A stretch of DNA of 22,403 nt. Origin: an uncultured Porphyromonadaceae bacterium (GTDB lineage Bacteria; Bacteroidota; Bacteroidia; Bacteroidales; Muribaculaceae). The notes under the pieces were generated by a model that was not told the origin of the DNA, searched no databases, and saw nothing but the letters and a program-made list of their open reading frames with translations. The DNA lies in assembly GCA_905193485.1 (NCBI GenBank), contig CAJJOX010000009.1, forward strand, positions 1 to 22,403, given 5' to 3'. Of this stretch, positions 1 through 7,426 are shown in pieces. Every line of letters begins with the position of its first letter. The stretch's first letter is position 1. A program made the translations under genes and the position numbers.

Positions 1-1757
1 GGCGGATTGTCACGGGACGGATTCACGCGATTGGTGAGGATCACGACTATTATCTGATTGGTCGGATCAATCCAGAAGCACGTTCCGGTGAAACCGTTAT
101 GCCCAATCACCGTCGACGGCATTCCGATTTCTTCCATTGATTTAATGCGCGATGCGCGGTCAAAACCAAGCCCCCGGTCGGAGATGCGGCTTTTGTCTGT
201 AGTAAAAAGATCTACGGTGGACTCATCGAATATGCGGACATCACCGTAAGTGCCTCCATTGAGCCAAGTCTGGCACAGTTTTGCGATATCGCCTGCATTG
301 GCAAACAATCCGGCATTGCCCTGCACTCCTCCGCTATAGGCCGCCTTCTCATCGTGGACATATCCGCGCAATGTCTGACGTCGCAGGAATCCGTCGTATT
401 CTGTGGCCGCTACATTCGTGAACCCTTTTTCCGCCGGACAGAACATGGCTGTGGAAGCTCCGATCGGGCCAAAAATATTTTCGGCAACCCATCGTTCATG
501 ATCAATGCCGGTCAACTCTTCTTCCATATCCTTTAGTATGCAAAAATTCAGACAGCTATATAGGTATTTCTTTGTTACGGGTTTAGCAGCGTATATCGCA
601 TCAATCATGCGTTTGACCATATCACGGCTGCCGTAGATGTCTTTAGCGACAGCAACAGGAAACCGGTTAGAGCGTGTAGGCCGGAAAAGATCGTGACGAA
701 GGCGTGCCTGGCGGTGTCCCCATACGTTTTTATCGACCTTGACCGTGTAAGGTGCTCCGTATCTATATTTCATAAGCTTACCGGAAAACGACGCAGAGTC
801 GACCATCAATGCGAATGTGTTGACAGTTGCCGGCAATCCCGATTCATGATATAGCATCTGACGCACGGTAATATCTTCTTTATCCGTATCACGCAGCCTC
901 GGCAGATAACGCGACACTCGTTCGTCAAGTTTGAACGCTCCCCGGTCATAAACTTTCATCAGCCCGGCCAAAGTGGCAGTGGCTTTCGTCATGGATGCGA
1001 TATCGAAGAGTGTGTTGCGGTTGACCGTTTTCCCGTTTTTACCCGATTCGGTTTTTCCGAAAGCCTTGTCGTAAACGACATAACCATTGCGAGCGACAAG
1101 CACCTGACAACCAGAAAAAGATCCTTTAGAGATGTTCAGCGCTATGATTGAGTCAATTGCTTTGTCAAGGCAAGGGGCGAATTCCTGGTCGGCAGGCGAT
1201 GAATATCCGAGTCTGGTCTTGTTGACGGAGACGCCATCTCCTTTCATTGCCAGACCTTTAATTGATGATTTCAACCTGGCATCAGTGGCAAGGCCGCCAA
1301 AGATTATTTCGGCAGCATATTTCTGATCCGTGTCGGAAGTTCCTCCGGCCGCGACAAAGGTTCTGAGCGGTCCGACTGACGAAAAAGCTGAAATATCCTT
1401 GTCAGGAATGAAGAAAACGACAATGGATGATGCCGGATTGAAAATTTGGCGGAATCGTCGGACCGCATCAGCATCGGAAGAAAAAACGGCAATGATATTA
1501 CGATTCCTGTGGTCGGTTTCAGATGACAAAGCGACATAGCGTTTACAATAGTCTTTAAATGTGTCGCCATCATTGTTCCCAATGGTCACAATGCCCAAAT
1601 TTCCTGTTTCAAGATGCCCGACCGGAATCAAATGATCTTCATCCTTGACCACTACCACATCCGCGATGGCTAAGTTTAATGTCATTGCGGTGATAAGGCA
1701 TAACAAAAGAGCGCTGCATCGACGGAATACAGCAATGTGGCAAATTGGGGTCATCAT
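1..1757 (-). CDS. Exported serine hydrolase (beta-lactamase/S12 family) with N-terminal GH3_C-like module; C-terminus cut by window edge
   Basis: I translated this frame by hand; it stays open from the ATG at 1757 to the window edge (585 residues seen, probably about 20-25 missing). Residues 1-32 are a signal peptide without a good lipobox, so the product is probably periplasmic. Residues 33-185 resemble the C-terminal part of the adjacent GH3 protein. The segment KTRLGYS (180-186) leads into a serine hydrolase domain with SMTK at 255-258 (nucleophile Ser255, Lys258), YHESGLP near residue 310, YSC at 400-402 and HNGFTG at 553-558 (the third, KTG-equivalent motif). The start overlaps the GH3 stop as ATGA, so the two are probably translationally coupled. 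The family includes esterases, peptidases and transpeptidase-like hydrolases. The substrate is unknown; the GH3 partner suggests cell-wall fragments. Cys402 stands where Asn or Asp is usual. There is no reason to call it an antibiotic resistance gene. Confidence 0.85.
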   Translation of the reverse strand, partial: MMTPICHIAVFRRCSALLLCLITAMTLNLAIADVVVVKDEDHLIPVGHLETGNLGIVTIGNNDGDTFKDYCKRYVALSSETDHRNRNIIAVFSSDADAVRRFRQIFNPASSIVVFFIPDKDISAFSSVGPLRTFVAAGGTSDTDQKYAAEIIFGGLATDARLKSSIKGLAMKGDGVSVNKTRLGYSSPADQEFAPCLDKAIDSIIALNISKGSFSGCQVLVARNGYVVYDKAFGKTESGKNGKTVNRNTLFDIASMTKATATLAGLMKVYDRGAFKLDERVSRYLPRLRDTDKEDITVRQMLYHESGLPATVNTFALMVDSASFSGKLMKYRYGAPYTVKVDKNVWGHRQARLRHDLFRPTRSNRFPVAVAKDIYGSRDMVKRMIDAIYAAKPVTKKYLYSCLNFCILKDMEEELTGIDHERWVAENIFGPIGASTAMFCPAEKGFTNVAATEYDGFLRRQTLRGYVHDEKAAYSGGVQGNAGLFANAGDIAKLCQTWLNGGTYGDVRIFDESTVDLFTTDKSRISDRGLGFDRASRIKSMEEIGMPSTVIGHNGFTGTCFWIDPTNQIIVVILTNRVNPSRDNP

Positions 1758-3508
1758 AATCTTAATCCGGCATTTAAATCGGCAATTCCCGGGAGATTAA
1801 CCGGGAGTTTTCCGGTTATCGGCTGAAGACCAAATACGGCATCGGCCGCGGCAAGGCGCAATTGCGGGATGTCGTCATAGGCCAGAAGCATAGATTGCAA
1901 TGATTCCAACCGATCGAATTTTGTCATTTTATATGGATTAATGAAGAACACTCCGATACATTCGCGTTCAGCACCGATGGATTTAAACGCATGTAGAGTT
2001 TTGTCGGTATTATTGTAGACGGCCACGATCGCGACATCGGCATTTTTAACTGCCTTCATGATTTCAGCCGGGACAATTGCCGCGTCGACATTGTATACTT
2101 TTGCGTCTGAAAGAGCAGTGCAACGTTTGCCGAAATCGTCGATCCCTTTCATGCCGAGATTGACAACCACAACACGCTTCTTGGGGGACTCTGCCTTAAC
2201 CGGCATGGTGTTCCCATCGTTTTTCAAAAGTGTCAGCACTTTGCGTGACATTTGTGAGATTATTGAATCGGCATGTGTCGTATTCAATCGTGCCGACAGA
2301 CCTTTCACGTCAATCCGCGGCTTTTTATTTAGACCGAGTTTATATTTGTATTTGAGAAGGTCGCGGCAACGACGGTCAATTTCACTTTTGTCGATCTTTC
2401 CCGCTTTTACAGCCGCTTCCACAGCATTAAGATCTGAAACCGGAGCGGAAGAGCCAAGGAGCACGTCGGCACCGGCAAGGAATGCGCTGACACAATTGTT
2501 CTCATTTTTGACGGTAGCCCCTTTCATTGCAAGAGCATCGGTAAATATAAGCCCGTCGAAACCGAGAGAGTCCCGAAGCCATGATGTGGTTATGGCTCTT
2601 GAGAGAGAGGCAGGCGTACCGCTTTTATCAAGGGCCGGCACTTTCAGATGTCCTACCATGACAGCCGGCATACCTGCGTTAACTGCCATGATGAAGGGTC
2701 GCAAATCGACATTGCGTAACGTGGAAATGGAATGGTCGATTGTTGGCAGAGCTTTATGGGAATCGACAGAGGTATCACCATGTCCGGGAAAATGTTTGCC
2801 GACCGGCATAACACCACCCTTGGCCATCCCACGGCAATATGCTACTCCGAGTCGACCCACCATCTGAGGATTCTCTCCATAGGAACGGTAGCCGATGACC
2901 GGATTGTTGGGGTTGGCGTTGACATCAAGGTCCGGTGCAAAATTAACTTGTATTCCCATGAGGCGGCATTCGCGAGCCATTTCTTCTCCATAAGCTTCCA
3001 TGAGTGCTTCGTCATCGGCCGCGCCAAGAGCTATGTTGTGTGGAAAGCGCGGGGTGCCCGGTATGCGCATGGATAATCCCCATTCTCCATCAAGCGTGAT
3101 AAGAAGCGGCACTTCAGCTTGAGCCTGTCCCTTATTAATGAGATCCGCATAACATTCAAGCGAACCTTTGCCCAGAAGAAAACCGCCCATCTTTTCCTGC
3201 GAAATCACACGTTTGAGTTTCTGATAGCCTGTGGCATTATTCGTAATATCAAGACGGGGAACAAAAAGCTGTGCGATACGACGTCGCAAATCAAGCGTTT
3301 TCATTACCGAATCCGCCCATATCCCAGCCTGTTCATCGAGATTCGAATCGTTGAATACGGTTGGCGGGTCTACGGCTATGTTGGAGATGGCGGTGGCGCT
3401 TCCGTTGCTTTGAGGTTTGTCAGCCGAAGCTTTGTGGTTGCATGCGATCATGGCAACCGCAGTGACAGTAGCGGTGGTGAAAAGTGTTAATAACCTGTTA
3501 TTATTCAT
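1754..3508 (-). CDS. GH3 family beta-N-acetylhexosaminidase (NagZ-type), lipoprotein
   Basis: A 584-residue glycoside hydrolase family 3 protein. A signal peptide ends in a probable lipobox with Cys23 as lipidation site. The TIM-barrel domain covers about residues 65-390. It carries the NagZ signature KHFPGHGDT at 238-246, followed by the DSH triplet at 249-251 that supplies the His/Asp acid-base dyad in this subfamily. The nucleophile is Asp324 in FTDALAM. NPVIGYRSYGENP near 202-214 is the substrate-binding loop of the barrel. Residues 422-584 form a second alpha/beta domain of GH3_C type. Enzymes of this class remove N-acetylglucosamine from muropeptides or chitooligosaccharides; acting on cell-wall fragments at the envelope is inference from the signature and lipidation. 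It lies 22 bases after the 5'-nucleotidase stop and overlaps the serine hydrolase start by 4 bases. In many Bacteroidales the GH3 and serine hydrolase parts are one polypeptide; here they are separate. Confidence 0.9.
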   Translation of the reverse strand: MNNNRLLTLFTTATVTAVAMIACNHKASADKPQSNGSATAISNIAVDPPTVFNDSNLDEQAGIWADSVMKTLDLRRRIAQLFVPRLDITNNATGYQKLKRVISQEKMGGFLLGKGSLECYADLINKGQAQAEVPLLITLDGEWGLSMRIPGTPRFPHNIALGAADDEALMEAYGEEMARECRLMGIQVNFAPDLDVNANPNNPVIGYRSYGENPQMVGRLGVAYCRGMAKGGVMPVGKHFPGHGDTSVDSHKALPTIDHSISTLRNVDLRPFIMAVNAGMPAVMVGHLKVPALDKSGTPASLSRAITTSWLRDSLGFDGLIFTDALAMKGATVKNENNCVSAFLAGADVLLGSSAPVSDLNAVEAAVKAGKIDKSEIDRRCRDLLKYKYKLGLNKKPRIDVKGLSARLNTTHADSIISQMSRKVLTLLKNDGNTMPVKAESPKKRVVVVNLGMKGIDDFGKRCTALSDAKVYNVDAAIVPAEIMKAVKNADVAIVAVYNNTDKTLHAFKSIGAERECIGVFFINPYKMTKFDRLESLQSMLLAYDDIPQLRLAAADAVFGLQPITGKLPVNLPGIADLNAGLRL

Positions 3509-3530
3509 TATTCCGTGGCTGATGTACGTA

Positions 3531-5075
3531 TTATTGGTTATCTATGCGCCGCATTCTGAGAGTGGGATCAGGACGTTGTTTTTTCTTTTTCAGGAATCCG
3601 GTTTCAAAAGCGTTTATCATATCGTCGTAAAGATAATTGTCACTTTGAGCGATAATTTTTCCATGTTTAAGCGGTCCCATTCCATCGTTGCCTTGAGCAA
3701 GATAGTTTATCGTAGCTACATAATATGTGCGTGAAGGATCGATAGGCTTGCCGTTGACCGTGGCTGTGATGCATCGGCGACCGGCCACATCCATATCTGC
3801 CCGCACATTACGGCTCACGCCATTGCCTCCATGCGCAGCGAGGCTGTCAAGGGTTGCGGCAAGATCTGCGCCTGATATTTCGAGAACGACCTCATAGTTG
3901 TCGAAGGGGAATGCCTGCATTATCATTCCTTTTGTGATATCGCCCGCCGGGAAAGGAGAACGTATGCCGCCAACATTAACTATAGCCATATCGATTTTTT
4001 TTGGGGTCAGCCGGCGTGAATCGTCATAGACAAAGTCAGCCATCCAGTTCATCAGCTGGGGACGACATTCAAAGGGCGCGGCGGCTGAACCGACTTTAAT
4101 TGCATAGATTGAGTCGACGGGATGTTTATATGGAGCAATCAGTCGTTCCAGGTCGGTATTGCGTCGGGAGTCAAGCCTGTCAGTCACTGTAATTATTTTT
4201 GAATCGGTCTTTCCCGTATTGAGATCGATGACTATTTCACCCAAGTTGGCTCCGTATCGGCCTGTCTGGGCAACAAGAACCGTATCGCCCGCAAGATTAG
4301 TAAATCGCGAAGGGAGAGCATCGGAAGCATCAGGGTTGATCAAAGTGTGACTGTGCCCCCCAATAATCACATCAATGCCTTCGGTGTTGCGTGCAAGGAT
4401 AATGTCGGATAATTCACGGCTTTCGTCATATCCGATATGAGTCACAGCAATCACATAGTCGCATTTTTCTATATGTCGAAGATACCATGCCATGGCATTG
4501 GCGGCTTTAATTGCGTCATTATAGACAACTCCGACACATTTTGCCGAATCAATCAGTCCTTCCGGACGGATGTTGATCGCCATGAATCCTATGCGCTTAC
4601 CATCTACGTTTTTTATTGTGTATGGTTTGAAATAACGGCCGATATTTGTGTCGGAAAGATCATAGTTGGTTGCAATCAGGTCGGCATCGAGCCCTTTAAG
4701 ATATTTTTCGAGTTTCATCATGCCATTGTCAAATTCATGATTGCCAAGAATCTGCACGTCATATCCGAGAGCGTTCATCACTTTCTGTTCGACATCGCCT
4801 TCAAAAAGAGTGAAGTATAACGACCCCTGCAAAACATCACCGGCGTCAACGAGCAGCACGTTAGGCTCGACTGAACGCACGCTGTCTATTAAAACTTTAC
4901 GTCGTAGCACCCCTCCAAGATTATTCCTATAGTATGGATCAATAATGCTATGGGTGTCGTTGGTGTGAAGAATCACAAGTCTGTCGGAATCATTTCCGTA
5001 GACCGGCAGCGATAAAGCTAACGAAGCTATGGCCGCAATGCCGGCAAACGTTTTTTTTAGGTTAAATCTGGTCAT
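3531..5075 (-). CDS. Periplasmic 5'-nucleotidase / UDP-sugar hydrolase family metallophosphatase
   Basis: 514 residues with a signal peptide (1-27, probable cleavage after VYG). The N-terminal metallophosphatase domain shows the two-metal ligand set in order: HTNDTH at 37-42, DAGD at 77-80, GNHEFD at 111-116 (His113 and Asp116 form the family's catalytic dyad), TH at 212-213 and GGHSHT at 239-244. The C-terminal 5'-nucleotidase domain starts near residue 310 and includes NVGGIRSPFPAGDI and AFPFDNYEVVLEISG, the substrate-binding part. The protein should dephosphorylate extracellular or periplasmic nucleotides, and perhaps UDP-sugars, for nucleoside and phosphate scavenging. It is the first gene of a three-gene operon with the GH3 enzyme and the serine hydrolase, 187 bases after the preceding peptidase gene. 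A plausible promoter lies at 5102-5133. Confidence 0.92.
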   Translation of the reverse strand: MTRFNLKKTFAGIAAIASLALSLPVYGNDSDRLVILHTNDTHSIIDPYYRNNLGGVLRRKVLIDSVRSVEPNVLLVDAGDVLQGSLYFTLFEGDVEQKVMNALGYDVQILGNHEFDNGMMKLEKYLKGLDADLIATNYDLSDTNIGRYFKPYTIKNVDGKRIGFMAINIRPEGLIDSAKCVGVVYNDAIKAANAMAWYLRHIEKCDYVIAVTHIGYDESRELSDIILARNTEGIDVIIGGHSHTLINPDASDALPSRFTNLAGDTVLVAQTGRYGANLGEIVIDLNTGKTDSKIITVTDRLDSRRNTDLERLIAPYKHPVDSIYAIKVGSAAAPFECRPQLMNWMADFVYDDSRRLTPKKIDMAIVNVGGIRSPFPAGDITKGMIMQAFPFDNYEVVLEISGADLAATLDSLAAHGGNGVSRNVRADMDVAGRRCITATVNGKPIDPSRTYYVATINYLAQGNDGMGPLKHGKIIAQSDNYLYDDMINAFETGFLKKKKQRPDPTLRMRRIDNQ

Positions 5076-5101
5076 GATTGTCTGGATTCAATTCTTTTCA
5101 A

Positions 5102-5133
5102 CGAAATTAGCAAATAAGTAGACCGTCTGCAAA
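5102..5133 (-). promoter_or_regulatory. Candidate Bacteroidota promoter for the nucleotidase-GH3-hydrolase operon
   Basis: On the minus strand TTTG (5133-5130) is followed by exactly 20 bases and TAATTTCG (5109-5102). This matches the Bacteroidota sigma-70 pattern (TTTG near -33, TAnnTTTG near -7) with one mismatch. The implied start near 5098 gives a leader of roughly 23 bases before the ATG at 5075. The motif match was made by eye. Confidence 0.5.
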
Positions 5134-5206
5134 TTCCTGTTATATTTTTAAAATTATTTAGAAATTACATCATTGTCGTACATTTCGGTAGGATCAGACA
5201 CAACAA

Positions 5207-5243
5207 CGGCACGTGATCGTCTGAAGACCGAAATCACGTGCCG
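5207..5243 (-). terminator. Hairpin terminator after the M3 peptidase gene
   Basis: CGGCACGTGAT (5207-5217) and ATCACGTGCCG (5233-5243) are perfect 11-base inverted arms around a 15-base loop. The hairpin starts 19 bases after the peptidase stop codon and is followed on the minus strand by a modest T-rich run (TTGTTGTG). It probably ends the TPR-peptidase transcript before the nucleotidase operon. The weak T-tract keeps confidence moderate. Confidence 0.65.
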
Positions 5244-5262
5244 ATGAATTTAAATAAGCGGA

Positions 5263-7407
5263 TTAGTTTTTGTCCGGAACAATCTGCGGAGGCTGTGCCG
5301 GCGTTTTGGGACGTTCGATGCCGTCGCGACGCAAAAGCGCGTCGATGGTCGGTTCTTGACCACGGAAGCGGCGGTAAAGTTCGGCAGGATGTTCCGTGCC
5401 GCCTTTCATCAAAACGTTGGTGCGGAATTCCTCAGCGCTTTTCTGGTCGAAAATTCCATTTTCTTCAAATTTCGCGAATGCATCAGCATCAAGAACCTCG
5501 GCCCATTTGTAACTATAATATCCGGCAGCATATCCGCCTCCAAAGATATGACCGAATTGCGGTGAGGTCATTGAGCCTTCGATGGGGGCAAACATCTCGA
5601 CCGATTTCCCGGCTTCTGCTTCAAAAGCGGCCGGATCTGATACCGGTTCGGTGATTGTGTGCCATGCCATGTCGATAAGTCCGAAATTAAGTTGACGCAT
5701 GCAAGCGTAAGCTGCTCCGAATTGTGACGAAGCGACGATTTTGTCAACACAGTCCTGAGGGATGGGTTCGCCGGTCTGATAATGACGGGCAAAACCGTCA
5801 AGGAAAGTTTTTTGCGTGAGATAGTTTTCATTGAATTGAGATGGGAGCTCAACGAAATCGCGATAGACATTTGTGCCTGAGAGCGAAGCATAGCGGGTGT
5901 TGGCGAGCAAGCCATGAAGAGCGTGGCCGAATTCATGGAGGAAAGTTTCCACCTCATAAGGTGTCAGCAGAGAGGGCTTGCTTTCAGTCGGCTTGGTGAA
6001 GTTCATTACAATTGAAACATGTGGCCGTGAGTTATTTCCATCGGCATCGATCCATTGAGGTTTGAACTCAGTCATCCACGCGCCGGGACTTTTGCTCTCG
6101 CGGGGAAAGAAGTCGGTGTAAATCACACCAAGGTATGAGCCGTCACGATCTTTGACTTCAAAAGCCTTGACATCCGGATGATATGTGGGAATATCTTTAT
6201 TTTCAACAAACGTAAGACCATAAAGCTTGGTGGCAAGTCCAAAAACACCTTCGATAACGTTGTTTAATTCAAAGTAGGGCCGGAGCGCTTCTTCATCGTA
6301 GTCGTATTTGGATTGTTTGAGTTTATTGGCGTAATAGCTGTAATCCCAAGGCTGGATCTTAAACGACGCGCCTTCAAGATTGGATGCGAATGCATTGAGC
6401 TCGTCAAATTCTTTTTGCTGTGCGGGGCGGTAGGCATCACGCAATTCATTGAGGAGATTATAGACATTGGCAGGATTTTCGGCCATTGTGTTGACCAATG
6501 AATAATCAGCATAGGTTTCAAATCCGAGTAGATTGGCGAGCTGACGGCGTTTGTCGACTATCTGACAGATTATATCAAGATTTGAAAATTCGCCCTTTTG
6601 ATTGCGTCCGGTGTAAAGACGATACATATTTTCGCGAAGATCACGGCGGTCGGAATATTTCATGAAGGCCATATAGGTAGGCTGTGCGAGAGTGAAGAGA
6701 TATTCCCCATTCCTGCCTTTTTCTTTTGCTGCGAGAGCGGCAGCTTCGACCACGCCTTCAGGAAGCCCTGAGAGATCGTCGGCGGAGAGCCAGATTTCAT
6801 AGGTGTTCAGTTCCTTGAGCACATTCTGGCTGAATTTTGTGGCAAGTTCACTTAGTTCGGCGCTTAAACGGCGGTATGTTTCTCTGTCGTCGCCTTCGAG
6901 AAGTGCGCCATTGCGTGTGAAACTGTCGTAAGTGGTTTTCAGAAGCATCATGTCTTCCGGTGTAAGCTTATATTGTTCACGATGATCCCAGACATATTTT
7001 ACTTTTTCCCACAGTCTGGTGTTAAGAGAAATTGTTGTTGAATATTCAGAAAGAAGTGGCGATATCTTCATGGAAATTTCCATCATGCGGTCATCGGCCA
7101 TTGCAGAGGAGAGCGGAAAGAAAATATTGAGAACGCGATCAAGCTCTTTACCGGAATTTTCAAGTGCTACGATTGTGTTTTCAAAATCGGGAGTGGCGCG
7201 GTTGTTGCAAATGGCTTCAACTTGCTGAAGACCGAGGCGTATGCCCTCGCGAACTGCCGGTTCGTAATCGTCGGTTGAAATTGATGGGAACGGAGCGGTG
7301 CCGTGAGGTGTATTGAACTCGCCAAGCAACGGATTGGCCGGAATTGATTGTGCCTGTGTCATGATTGCAATTGTAGATAGTGCGGCTGCACACAAAAATT
7401 TATTCAT
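5263..7407 (-). CDS. dcp: Periplasmic M3 family peptidyl-dipeptidase / oligopeptidase (Dcp-like)
   Basis: 714 residues, slightly longer than the roughly 680 of enterobacterial Dcp, the difference being mainly the signal peptide (1-20, MNKFLCAAALSTIAIMTQAQ). The zinc site HEFGH is at 491-495 (catalytic Glu492) and the third ligand is Glu520 in DFVELPSQ, as in the thimet oligopeptidase/Dcp family. A late conserved segment FGHIFGGGYAAGYYSYKWA contributes the substrate-binding Tyr/His residues of the family. These zinc enzymes cut short peptides, Dcp removing C-terminal dipeptides. The signal peptide suggests peptide breakdown in the periplasm. The start lies 19 bases after the TPR gene stop, so the two are probably co-transcribed; no promoter motif is visible in the gap. 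A hairpin follows at 5207-5243. Dcp versus the related oligopeptidase A cannot be settled from sequence alone, but the closest fit is Dcp. Confidence 0.92.
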   Translation of the reverse strand: MNKFLCAAALSTIAIMTQAQSIPANPLLGEFNTPHGTAPFPSISTDDYEPAVREGIRLGLQQVEAICNNRATPDFENTIVALENSGKELDRVLNIFFPLSSAMADDRMMEISMKISPLLSEYSTTISLNTRLWEKVKYVWDHREQYKLTPEDMMLLKTTYDSFTRNGALLEGDDRETYRRLSAELSELATKFSQNVLKELNTYEIWLSADDLSGLPEGVVEAAALAAKEKGRNGEYLFTLAQPTYMAFMKYSDRRDLRENMYRLYTGRNQKGEFSNLDIICQIVDKRRQLANLLGFETYADYSLVNTMAENPANVYNLLNELRDAYRPAQQKEFDELNAFASNLEGASFKIQPWDYSYYANKLKQSKYDYDEEALRPYFELNNVIEGVFGLATKLYGLTFVENKDIPTYHPDVKAFEVKDRDGSYLGVIYTDFFPRESKSPGAWMTEFKPQWIDADGNNSRPHVSIVMNFTKPTESKPSLLTPYEVETFLHEFGHALHGLLANTRYASLSGTNVYRDFVELPSQFNENYLTQKTFLDGFARHYQTGEPIPQDCVDKIVASSQFGAAYACMRQLNFGLIDMAWHTITEPVSDPAAFEAEAGKSVEMFAPIEGSMTSPQFGHIFGGGYAAGYYSYKWAEVLDADAFAKFEENGIFDQKSAEEFRTNVLMKGGTEHPAELYRRFRGQEPTIDALLRRDGIERPKTPAQPPQIVPDKN

Positions 7408-7426
7408 ATTTAGGATGCTGATTTAT

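Noticed and set aside
1..1757. Possible frameshifted or decayed gene at the left edge
   Set aside because: Manual translation of the minus strand shows one uninterrupted frame with all three serine hydrolase motifs. It only looks broken because the stop codon lies outside the window.
1..1757. Beta-lactamase as an antibiotic resistance gene
   Set aside because: The family fold is shared by many esterases and peptidases. The GH3 partner, the N-terminal module and the YSC motif do not resemble a true class C beta-lactamase.
2058..2867. Long 269-codon open frame on the plus strand inside the GH3 gene
   Set aside because: It is fully antisense to a well-supported GH3 enzyme with intact catalytic motifs, and its translation is Arg/Ser-rich with no domain-like pattern. 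It is a shadow frame.
5207..5243. Inverted repeat as a regulator operator
   Set aside because: It sits 19 bases after a stop codon and about 130 bases from the next start, so a terminator explains it better.
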